Below are positions 33,501 to 45,500 of a stretch of DNA of 64,000 nucleotides, piece after piece (position 1 is the first letter of the stretch; every line of letters begins with the position of its first letter). The notes below the pieces were generated by a model, which was not told where the DNA came from, searched no databases, and worked only from the letters and a program-made list of their open reading frames with translations. Position numbers and translations under genes: made by a program. The stretch is taken from positions 73,217,134 to 73,281,133 of the forward strand of contig NC_053501.1 in NCBI RefSeq assembly GCF_905171775.1. Direction: 5' to 3'. This DNA is from Rana temporaria. Taxonomy: Eukaryota; Chordata; Amphibia; Anura; Ranidae.

Positions 33501-36500
33501 AGGCTCCTCCTTCACCTGCTCCCCCCCCATGAGTCTCCCCTGAGGGCCCATGGCCATGGCCGTGGCTGCGGTCAGCCCAGGCGTAGCTCACGCCGTCAAT
33601 AAATGTGGATGTTCTTTTTTTTTTTTTTCTGTGATTATGATTTGTTATATTTATGGGGAATGATGTATGAATGTGGGGGAGGGGGTGACATTCCTGCTGA
33701 AAAAAGGGTGTCACCCTCATTTTTGGTGGTGTAGGGATCCCCAGGACCAGGGAGAAGTGATCCCAGGTCCATGTGAATGGTGTATTAATGCACAGTGACA
33801 TAATTGGAGCCTTGGCGTGGCGTTGCTGCTCCCTAATACCATGTGGTTTACTTGGGTCTAATCCAATTCGATGAGGATGTGGGGTGTGTGTGCTAGGGAC
33901 CACAGTGGTGTGCATGCATGCATTCTCATTGTGCCATGTTTAATGTGTGTGTTTACTGTGCAAAGGTGCCTTCTGCGAGGCGTCTCCTGGCTGCTGTTCC
34001 CTCAGCAGACCGGGTAGAGTTGGTTGGGGGGGGGAATGTCTGGTTGGGGGGTCAGGTCATCACATATGTCAATCTCCAGGCCCCTTCTCACTGTGAAGTT
34101 GTGCAGCATGCAACATGCCCCGATGATCTGGCACACAGCGTTTGGGGAATACAACAGGGTACCCCCAGACTTATCCAGGCATCGGAAACGGGACTTCAGG
34201 AGGCCAAAGGTGCGTTCCACCACTGCACGGGTACATATGTGTGCAGCATTGTAGTTTTCCTCTCCTGGGGTTTGGGGGTTCCGGAATGGAGTCATGAGAT
34301 GGGGTCCAAGTGCATATGCAGAGTCACCTGGAAGAGAAAAGACAGAAGGATGTTAGTCATGCATGTGCCCCTCGTGTTGTCTGCATCATGGGGGGGGGGG
34401 ACAGTCATACCTGACACCCATGTCACTCACCAACCAGCCAGCTGTCCCCATACACGTTCTGTTCAAATTCTCTTGAGATGTTGCTCTGACGGTATATGAA
34501 GCTGTCATGGCTGGATCCTGGGTGTTTGGCACGGACGTGCCATATGAGGCCTTGGGCATCAACTATTACCTGTACATTGATTGAATGCCAGTGCTTCCGA
34601 TTGCGGTACATGTGCTCTGTCTCATGGGGGGCTGTAGTGCCACATGTGTGCAATCAATGGCCCCCACAGTGCGTGGGAATCTGGCAGTTTTGTAAAAATC
34701 TGTCATTGTGTTCATTCGCTGGACCTCCTGGGTGGGTTTGATGATTTGGTTGGCCATGCGTCTCAGAATTGCAGGGACAACCTGGTGCACACATCTGCTC
34801 ATGGAGGATTGTGACATCCCAGCCACAGCTCCACTTGTGCGCTGAAAAGAGCCACTGGCAAGGAAATGCAGTGTTGCCAGGACCTTGATCAGTGGCTGCA
34901 CTGCATGTGAGCGTTGTGTTGGGCTGGTGATGTCATCCTGCAGGGTTGTGGCTAATTCCAGGATGGCTTAACGGTTGAATCTGAAGGTGCGATACACCTC
35001 AGAAGCAGTCATGCGAAAGACATCTAGGCGTGTGCGGTATATCCTCTCCTGTGCCCTCCTCCTCTGTTCCCTCTTCCTTCTGCGCGCCTCTAAAGTCACT
35101 AGTATAGCTATGACCATGGATGCCCCTGGCATGTTGGCATACAGATTGTAGTCCGGCAAGTGTGTGTGCTCAGCTCTTCCTTAATGGTGTTGCTTTAGCT
35201 GACCTTTACACGGCTGGTGTAAAATTAAGGCACCTTTTATAAAGTGTAACTTTACTCCGGGAAACTAACAGATGCGCACACGGCGTAGCCTACGCCGCAC
35301 AAACTTAATTTTGTGGATCGCCGTATCTCCCTCGTTTGCATCTTTGCCTATCAAAACAATGGTGTGTCTAGCGTATTTTGCGCTCCAAGATGCGCCGGTG
35401 TAATCGTTTTACGTCGGAAGGAAAAAACTGGTTTTCAGGCATATCTCGTTTTGAGGATATGGTGCAAAAATACGCGCGGCGCAATTTTCAAATACGCCGC
35501 GCATCTCTAGATACGTCGGCGTAAGTGCTTTGTGAATCTGGCCCCAACTTCTTAAAAAAAAGTATGTATCAGACACACATATATACAAATACATAGCATG
35601 CTTAAACATATTTACAGTGTTGTCAACATCATCACATCATTTTAAATACTTTAATTCTTGCACCGACACGTTTCAGAGTGCATATGTGTTTCCTTCTTCA
35701 GGGGTATAATTAAGCAAGAATATTTTTTATTATCTGTTGAATTGATGTAGTGCTTTTCAATGTATTGTAGTTAAAAACATATGAGGGCAGAGTATACTCT
35801 CAATTTTTTTGCCAGAAGTCCAAAAGGAAATGGTATGCACCCCATGAGGGTGTTGGTAGGAGAGGGGAGCGGGGCCTTGCGGATGTGCAGTAGGGTTCCC
35901 GGCGTGTAGCCTTTTGGCTTCACGCCGGGAACCCTACTGTCGACATCGAGGGACAGCAGGACAGGTAAGTGTCCATTTATTAAAAGCCAGCAGCTGCAGT
36001 ATGTGTAGCTGCTGGCTTTTAATAGTTCTTTTTAGGGGCTTTGGTGAAATAGCAGAGAAAGGCACTGTGGACAGAGATTCCCCAGTTCCTTTCTTTGCAG
36101 CCTCAGGTACCATGGGGGTAGGGGCGTTCAGCAGGGAAATCTACATCACACAGGGTGATTAGCGTGTGAAGATGCCATTAATTCTTAAACCCCCTATGCA
36201 CTGGAAAAGCATGACATTTTCACATGTGATAAAATCGCGTGGTTCAAAATAATCCTGCAGTTCTGTGCAGTTGCAGTTTAGAAAAGGGTTGGGCACTTTA
36301 TTTTTCATGTTTCCCACAGGTACAGCAACCCGTTTTAACGAATGCAAACGCGCCCACACAGAACCCCAAAGATGTGACCCTAGGCTTAGAGGGTGACTAC
36401 GTTCATTCTCTATGGTCCCACTATATGTAGGCATGTATCCAGTGGCGGCTGGCGCTCAAAATTTTTGGGGGGGGTGCAAACGAGAAAAAAAACAATTGCA

Positions 36501-39500
36501 GCCTCACTGTGCCCATCAAATGCAGTCACTGTACCATCAATTGTCACCACTGTGCCCAGCAATTGTAACCACTGTGCCCAGCAATTGTACCCACTGTGCC
36601 CAGTAAAATGCTGCCACTGTGACCTGTATGTGCCATCAATTGTCACCACTGTGCCCAGAAATTGTAGCCACTGTGCCCAGTAAAATGCTGCCACTGTGAC
36701 CTGTAAAATGCCCCCCCCCCCCCGCCTGGCACTTACCTTTCTGGGGTCAGCCGTACTTCTACCGTCCCTCGATGTCTTCTCCCGCCCTCGATGACGCTGA
36801 TAGGCACTTCCACACAGCCAACTAGCTGCCGTTATTCAGATCGCCCGGCGCTCAGCGATCCGGCCATCTGAATAATAGGCGGTAGCGGCGAAAATACATA
36901 GATTCATGCAATGCATGAATCTATGTATTTCAGTGGCTGTGCGAGGGCCAGACAGGGGGGGGGGGCGCTCCAGCACCCTCTATGGACGAACCGCCACTGC
37001 ATATAGCCACCCTCTCTTGCTCGTTCCCAAGATAGACTATGGGATATATAATGTGTATAGAGCAGTGCTCATGACCAAAAGTAACCCGTACTGCTTGTTC
37101 CAAACAGAAATGAGGAGGGAGAAGAAGGTGTTTGGGAACTCATAAAGGACATTACAAGGAGGCAGAAGAACAAGTAAGGCCTTGATTACACTTGCTTTGC
37201 TCTCTAAAGAGTGATCCACATTTGACAGGCAGTGAGAAGGCATTGTATCCCCCCTAAATGCTGGATCACCATGCCACAACCATGTGCATTGTGCGTGGTA
37301 GTTGGGCGGTTGCAACGTAACCCCAATTCCATTGGGGGTATAATTACTGTCTTGGCCATGAAGCAAAGCGTTGCAGCCATGGTATGTGTACACCCCCATC
37401 CGTCGCCTTTCCAGGTAAAGGGAAAGCATTGAGGGGTGATAAAAACACAGCTCAACTGCATGATTTTACCACCACCAAACTGCTAGCGTAAACAAGCCTT
37501 TAGAAATGATTTCATTAAAAAAATATATATTACAGTTCCATTAAAGAGGAAGTAAACCCCGATGGGTTTTACTTCCTCTTTTGCTACCTGAAAAGCCTGC
37601 AAATTAAAAGCATAATGGGCTAGTATGCATTGCATACTAGCCCATTATGTGACACTTACCTGCAAAAGAATCCAGCGATGTCCCCTGTGTAGGCATCGTC
37701 CATCTTCTGTCTCCTCTTCCTTCTGGGCTGTGGACTCCGGCTATGATTCGCCGGAGCGGCGTGACGTCGCTCCCACGAATGCGCACGAGAGCCGCCATTA
37801 ACGGCACAGGCTGGGGAAGAAACGGCACCGAGTTTCGTTTCTTCCCCGCGCCTGCCCTGTTAACATTTTCGGTGGACTACAAGTGCAACATCTCCTAAAC
37901 GGCGCACGTTTAGGAGATATTTCCACTACCTATAGGTAAGACTTATTCTAGGCTTACCTATAGGTAAAAGTAGTCAAAAGGGGTTTACAACCACTTTAAC
38001 TAGTGTATGTGTATGGAATATTTTTGTGGAATAAGAATGTTATTTAGTATCACTTCCTGTCCTACAGTGACAACCGTACTGAGCAGCTTTGTCACCTTTG
38101 GACAGGCAGTGTGATAGGTCTATACAGTAAAACCTTGGTTTGAGAGTGTTTTGCAAGACAAGCAAAATATTTTAATTTATTTTTCCTTGATATACAAGCA
38201 GGGCTGGACTGGGACAAAAATTTGGCCCTGGACTTCATCCAGACTGGCCCACTTTGACGGGTCTCTCCCATGGCGGCCAGACAACTCCCTCACCCCCCCC
38301 CCCCCCCCCCCAGCCACCCAAGCCCCCTCTCCCCCTTCACTAGCCACTAGCCATTCTACTTTAGTAGAGTAGAATGACTGGTACTGGTACTCTTATATGC
38401 AGTACCAGTGGGGAAGCTAGACAAAGAATCAGTTTGGTGCCCCCCCTTTGGGACAAGGTTAGGCAGAAGGGAGAAACTCCCAGGCCATAGCTGTTGAGTC
38501 AGCTTTCTGTCCCCTCCCCCATGCTCCTGTGTCGTCCCCTCTGGTCCTCCCCCTGCTTCTCTGCTTCCCCCCCAGGTGAGCGCTGCGGGGAGGGAGAGGA
38601 GGTGAGCGCTGCGGAAAGGGAGAGACAGAGGAGCGGAGGGGGGATTGGCGGTCCGCTGTCACTGAAGCCGGCCCACTGAGTCATCGGCCCACCGGGAAAC
38701 TCCCTGTAGTCCCAATGGCCAGTCCATCCCTGTATACAAGCGATGTCTTGATATAAGAGTAGCGTCATGTCACAACCGAGTATAAAAAAAAAAGAAGAGA
38801 GGAGCCTCTATGTGTAGCAATATGGTTACATTTAATGAAGGTACAACATTTAGCAACTTATTGCTACACTTAGAGGTGTCTCTCTTCTCTTTTATACCCT
38901 GTAAAAAAAAATGCTTTTATATACAAGTTGCTTTGGATTACAAGCATGTTTCAGAAACGAATTATGCTCACAAACCAAGGTTTTATTGTATATGAACAAC
39001 AGGCCAAAAGGCAACAATCAGGAGAAATTTACACTATAAGTAGTGGCACATAGATTCCTATTAGTCAATGGTATGTTAAAAATATACTAAAACTTAAAGG
39101 GGTTGTAAAATCCATAATTGTTGCATCTGGTAATGAATGTCAGTTACGGACATGCAGACTACATGTCCGCAATGGACAATCAAGGACAGATGCAAAAAGT
39201 ACAGATTTTACAAACTGTTCGTAAATTTACTGAAAGTTGGCAACCCTGGTTGTAAAGGTTCATTTTTTCTTTTCTAAATAGGTTCCTTTAACCACTTCAT
39301 TACTGGGCACTTAAACCCCCTTCGTGCCCAGACCAATTTTCAGCTTTCAGCGCTGACGCATTTTGAATGACAATTGTGCGGTCATACAACACTGTACCCA
39401 AATTATATTTTTATCATTTTTTTCCCCACAAAGAGAGCTTTCTTTTGGTGGTATTTGATCATCTCTGCGATTTTTTTTTTTTGCGCTATAAACATAAAAT

Positions 39501-42500
39501 TTTTTGAAAAAAAAAACAATATTTTTTACTGTTTGTTATAATAATATCCCAATTTTTTTAAATATCCCAGTGTGCATTGCTCCAAATGACGTTGCAAGGA
39601 CGTCATTGGTTTCGATGTGAACATAAATGACGTCCAGCCCCATTCACGGACGACTTACGCAAACGACGTAACTTTTTAAAATTTCGACGCGGGAACGACG
39701 GCCATACTTAACATTGGCTGCGCCTCATATAGCAGGTGCAACTTTACGCTGGGAAAAGCCTAACGTAAACGTCATACTCAACGCGGAATTCGACAGAAGC
39801 GCCACCTAGCAGGCAAAATGGCCCAGATTCTCATAGGAGTTACGACGGCGCAGCGCCATGTACGCCGTCGTAAGTCCTAATCTGAGCCGTCATATCTATG
39901 CGACTGATTCTTAGAATCAGTTACGCATAGATATCCATTAGATCCGACAGGCGTAACATCGACAGGATCCACATCACAGCAGTAAATCCACAAGCTTATT
40001 ATAGTGGTACAGTTGAACTGAGTTTTCATCTAATCAGAAGCTTGATTTTGTCTAGTAATCAATAGACCATTGCTGATGTTCCTGGGTTATGCCCATTCTC
40101 AGTTATCTGATCACATGCAAAGCATATACAGAAATTAGATTTGTTCTGCCCATCTCTATTGTATACTTTTCTGGATGTACAGTGGATGTATGTAAAGGAT
40201 AACCGTTTTTATTTTTTTTTTGGTCACTAGGTGTATGACAGTGTTGCCAACCATCCGTATTTTTACGGACAGTTTGTAAAAACGGGCACTTTTCCCCCCC
40301 GTTCGTAAATGTCTGTGGTTGCGGGAATGTGTCAGTAAAAATAGTCGAGATCGGTTCGGCTTGGAACTGCGCATGGAGATTGGAGGCAGGGGGTGACGGT
40401 GGCTGCGGTGGCACTGCAGAGGGGGGTGGAGGCAGGGGGTGTTAGTGGCAGGGGGTGATTGGAGGCACCGCAGAGGGGGATGGTGGCACCGCAGAGGGTG
40501 GGGGATGGAGACAGGGGTTGTTGGTGGCACCGCAGAGGGGGATGGAGGCAGGGGGCCTGGGGGAGATTGGAGGCAGAGGGAGATTGGAGGCAGGGGGAGA
40601 TTGGAGGCAGAGGGAGATTGGAGGCAGAGGGAGATTGTGTCACCGCAGAGGGGGGTGAAGGCAGGGGGTGTTGGTGGCAGAGGGGGATGGAGGCAGGGGG
40701 TGATGTAACTAAATAATTTGCCCTAATATCGAAAATAACAAAAATATGTTTTTTTTTACCTTTAATATCTACCTTAAATCACATTGCCATTTGCCTTGTT
40801 TGTAGCCTAAATACTGAAATTTGCACCTAAAAATTTAATTTAGTAACTTTTGTGAAATGCCAGTAAAAACGTGGCTGCACTAGTAAATTTCGGGTGTCGT
40901 GCCAGTACATTTCAATCTGGTAGGTTGGCAACACTGGTGTATGACCATTCAAGTACATTCCTGCTTACACAAAAGAAGCACTTGTCAATGGTTCATTAAG
41001 TAAATCTGTCATAAATCTGAGCGCAAATGCAGTGGTTACTTTCAGTGAAAAAAAGGAAAATTTATATGAAATACTTACCGTAATTTTCCTTTCCTGATGG
41101 ACTCCATGGCAGCCTACGTGTGGGTTAATCCCGCCTCTCATACCTCATAGGACCCTACTCCCATAAAGCTTTGCTTCTCCCAATAGACTGTGTTCCGTAA
41201 TATAGCCTACTCCAGCAAAGGGGAGGGAACTCCTGCTGCCATGGAGTCCATCAGGACAGGAAAATTACGGTAAGTATTTCATATAAATTTTCCTTTTTCC
41301 TGACAGACTCCATGGCAGCCTACGTGTGGGAAATAACTAGCCATACACACCCGGGTGGGCAATTTACTGGTTAAAGAAAAGTTTTTAATTGACATTGTCA
41401 ACAGATAGAACATGTAAACCAAAATTAACTGACGATAAAGAAGCCCGTTCTACGCAGTAGTGCGTCATAAATGTATTCAATGATGACCAAGAGGCCGCTC
41501 TACAGATTACTTCCGGAGACACGTGTCGGGCAGCCGCCCACGACGTAGCCACGCCCCGAGTAGAATGGGCGGTTACAGCTTCCGGTGGAGCCAAACCCTT
41601 CGCTTTATAAGCCCCTTGGATGGCCTGTACAATCCATGCTGCAATAGTTCTAGGGGAAGCACGCATTCCCTTGTTCTTTCCGTGAAAGGAGACAAATAGA
41701 TGATCGGATTACCGAAAAGATGCTGTAGCTTCCAGATACTGTTTTAACACATTCCCAACATCCAAAGCATGAATTTCAGAGTCCTCAGAAGAACGAAAGA
41801 TGGGAAGGACGATCTCCTGGTTCTCATGGAAGACTGATGTAACTTTAGGTTTGTGACCTAACATAGGAATCAAGACCACACGATCCGGGAAGAACGTAAG
41901 GAAAGGTTCCTTACACCCCAATGAGCCAATTTCTGAAACCATTTTAGCTGAAGTCATGGCCACGAGAAAGACCACCTTGAGAGAAAGAGCTTTGATTGAT
42001 TGTTGGTCTGAATTTTGCATGTTTGAGAAAAAGTCCAAAACTAGCGGAAGATCCCATTTGGAGAATCTTGGCTTTCTTAGAGGTCTCAGTCGGATAGCTC
42101 CTCTGAAAAATTGTCTGACAAGAGTGTGAGTGGCCCAGGATATGCCGGTGAATGCGGAGATAGCCGAGACTTGGACTCTTAGTGAGCTAACAGATAGAGG
42201 TAGCTCAAGACCCGTCTGAAGAAAACCTAGAATGTCTTGAATTCTGGGATTACTAGGAGAACCGTCCATAGAAGTGGTATAGTCTGAGAATTTTGACCAT
42301 ATCCTTTGGTAGATTCTGTTAGTACTTGGTCTTCTAGCATTCAATAGGGTGGAGATGGCTCCGCTTGGACAACCTAACGCTTCCAACCTTCCCCTTTCAA
42401 GAATCAGGCCATCAGATGTAGATGGGTTGGACATGGATGAGGAGTCGATCCTTGTAGCAGGAGATCTGGTCTGGATGGGAGAGGAACTGGATCCCGGAAG

Positions 42501-45500
42501 CTCAATTGAAACAGCAATGGGAACCACGGCCTGTTGGGCCAGTAAGGGACTATTGCCACTATCTCGACTTCCTCCCACCTGAGTCTCGATAGAAACTTGA
42601 GGATGACTGGAATTGGAGGGAAGGCATAAGCCCTGCGGAACCTCCACTGATCCGTTAGAGCATCCACCCCGAAGGCCTGGGGACAGCGACATCTGGTGTA
42701 ATACTTCTCCAGCTTGAAATTGCATGGGGATGCAAATAGATCCACTTCTGGTGAAAAATCCAGTGACAGGATCCAACTGAAAATCTCGCTGTGGAGAGAC
42801 CATTCGTTGTTGTCGTGAGATGTCCATGACAGGAAATCCGCCTGGAGATTCTGAGATCCGGGGAGATATACAGCTGTCAAATCCTTCAAGTGTGTCTGTG
42901 CCCAAGACATAATTGGATTCACCTCCTTCAGTAGAGACAGACTGCGAGTGCCACCCTGTCTCTTGATGTACGACACTGCTGACGTATTGTCCATCCTTAG
43001 GAGGACTGAAGATCCTTTTATCAGGTGAAGAAACGCTTGTAGGGAACAGAAGGCTGCGCGAAGTTCCAGCACATTGGACACGATTTTCTGGGACGAAAAA
43101 TCCCACTTCCCTTGGGCTACTTCCTTCAGGCAGAGAGCCCCCCAACCTGTGTTGCTGGCATCTGACGTAATCGTGATCCAAGACACAGGGGCTAGAGAAT
43201 GGCAATTGAGGAGATTTTTCCTTAGTAGCCACCAAAGAAGACTTTCCCGCATGTGTGATGTTATCCGAATCATTTGGTCTTGTGATCTCGGATCCCACTG
43301 CTGAAGAAAACCCTTCTGGAAGGGCCGCATCTTCCACTGTGCCCATCTCACCATCGGAGTTGTGGAAACCATGGTGCCTATAATGTTGAGGCATTGTGAG
43401 GCTTTCAGAAAAGGAGATTCTAGAGCGCAACGGATCCTGTCGCGCACAACTGGGATTTTCTCCAGGGGCAATGAGATGGTACTTAGAGATGTATTGAATT
43501 GGGCCCCGAGAAAGATCAGCGATTGTGTCGGTACTAGGTGACTCTTCTCCTTGTTTAGTAGCCAACCAAACTCGGTCAGAGTGGAAATGACCAGACCCCG
43601 GTGCATCAAAATTTGCTCCTTGTTTTGCGATAGCAGCAGCAGGTCGTCTAAGTAGTGGTTCTGATCAGGGCCACAACCACCAGTAAGAGCTTCAAGAATA
43701 CCCGTGGTGATGTTGCAAGTCCAAACGGGAGACAAACAAACTGGAGGTGAACACTGCCTACTGCGAACCGCAGATACTTCTGAAACTCCACAGCTATAGG
43801 CACATGGAAGTAAGCGTCTTTCAGGTCTATAGCCACAAGCCAGTCGCCTGGTTGCACTGCTTGACGGATCGTGAGCAGCGATTCCATTTTGAACTTTTCC
43901 TTCTTGATAAAGGTGTTTAGATGTGTCAGGTCTATCACTGGTCTCCAAGAACCTGACTTTTTTTGGACCAGAAAAAGGGGTGAATACATCCCCTGGAACC
44001 TCTCGGCCGTTGGGACGTGTATAGCAGCACCTTGAGCCACAAGGGAGCTCGTGTATGACAGGAGGACTTGTCTTTTTTCCTCTGAGCATGGCATTGTTGT
44101 TTGAATGACTTGAAGAATAGGGGGATCTGTAAATGTCCAGGAATGGCCTGTAGATACCGTCTTGACTGACCAGAAATCTTTTATTGAGGCTGCCCAGACA
44201 TGCTTGAACTGGAAGAGACGAGCCCCGACTCTTTCCGTCTGGGCCGGCTCTATATCAAAAGGATTTAGGGGCGTCACGTTCACTAGAAGAAGGGCTTTTT
44301 GCCAGCTTTTGACCAGAGGGCTGGTTTCTTCTCCAGTTCCTCCTGAAATCACGTCCAGGCCTGTACCGACGAGCCTCCCTTGCCCGATCTTGATCCTGCC
44401 TGGGAAAGAATTTTTTCTGTCCATATGGACGACGATCCTGGGGAAGGAACCCTGACTTACCCCCTGTGGCTCGGGTGATGGCGTCATCTAATTTGTTCCC
44501 AAACAGGGAAGAACCCAAGAAGGGTATCTTGCACCATGCCTGTTTAGAGGCAGGGTCAGCCACCCAAGGGCGTAGCCACAGGGCACGCTTGGCCGTCACG
44601 GAGGAGAGCATGACCCGAGACACTAGACGGATAAGGTCAAGGGAGGCTTCCCCCAAGAAAACTGAAGCCATCTTTAGTTCTTGGACTGGAATGCTTCTGG
44701 CTATGTCTTCAGAGACACAAGACAATACAGAGTCCATCTCACCTGTCCAGGCCTCCATTGCTTTTGACAGGGCTGCAAGAGCTAAGGCTGGTTTACAAGC
44801 CATGCCGGCTGTAATGTAAATGCGTTTTAAGTCAGTGTCTATTTTCCTCTCCAGACCATCCTTAAAGGAAACGGTGTCTTCCAAAGGGAGAGTGACATGT
44901 TTCACCAGTCTCATCCAGGCCGCATCAACTAGAGGAGCTGACTCTAAGTGTCTCACCTCTTCACTTTTGAATGGGTACAGCGTCGCTATCTTGGATAGTA
45001 AAGAATTTTTCTTGTCTGTGCTGGACCATTCATCTGTAATTACATCTCCTAGCTCACCAAGGAGGGGAAAATTTGGGCGGTCTTTTTTAAGCTGGTTGAA
45101 GTACTTCCTTTGCTTGGAAGGTGCTTCTACTGGATCTTCCCACTTTAAAGCGTCCTTGACTGCTTTTACCAATGTTGGAACCAGGGAAAAATCAAAACCT
45201 GCAGCATAATTGACATTTTCCATATCACTGTCTGAAGACACACTTGGGGAGCGGTTAACTCGAGAGGGCCCCGCAACTTCAGGATCATCCTGCACCAGGA
45301 CTGGGGATGGTTCAACAGGAGGAACAACCGCTTGGGCGGGATTAGAGCCGTTCAAGGACTCTTGGACCACTCTTCTGACCAGGGCTTCCACCTGCTGGTC
45401 TTCACCCCCTCTTTCCCTTACAGCACGGGAATAACATGGCTCACAGAGGGATTTTCCTTCTGGGACCTGGGCTCTACATCCCCAACAGGAATTCCTTCCA

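Larger units (their letters stand above)
25711..35544. mobile_element. PIF/Harbinger transposon split by a piggyBac insertion
   Basis: Left end GGGCCAGATTCACG (25711) and right end GTGAATCTGGCCC (ending 35544) are inverted. Both subterminal regions match opposite ends of the 18990-19739 MITE, which links them as the two ends of one element. Removing the piggyBac (26064-31797 plus one TTAA) leaves about 4.1 kb, a normal Harbinger size. It would hold the two genes typical of the family, a Myb-like protein (32210 onward, + strand) and a DDE transposase (35159-34002, - strand), in convergent order. No convincing 3-bp duplication was found. Both genes are broken. Confidence 0.7.

Noticed and set aside
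36393..36694. Small Cys-rich repeat protein
   Set aside because: Frames follow an ATTGTCACCACTGTGCCCA tandem array inside a hAT MITE and occur on both strands.
40439..40716. Gly/Arg/Trp-rich frames
   Set aside because: Translation of a GGAGGCAGGGGGTG-type tandem array inside a hAT MITE.
42404..43565. 618-codon frame as one long recombinase
   Set aside because: The first 380 codons or so overlap the RNase H frame with no recombinase similarity; only the last part is recombinase.
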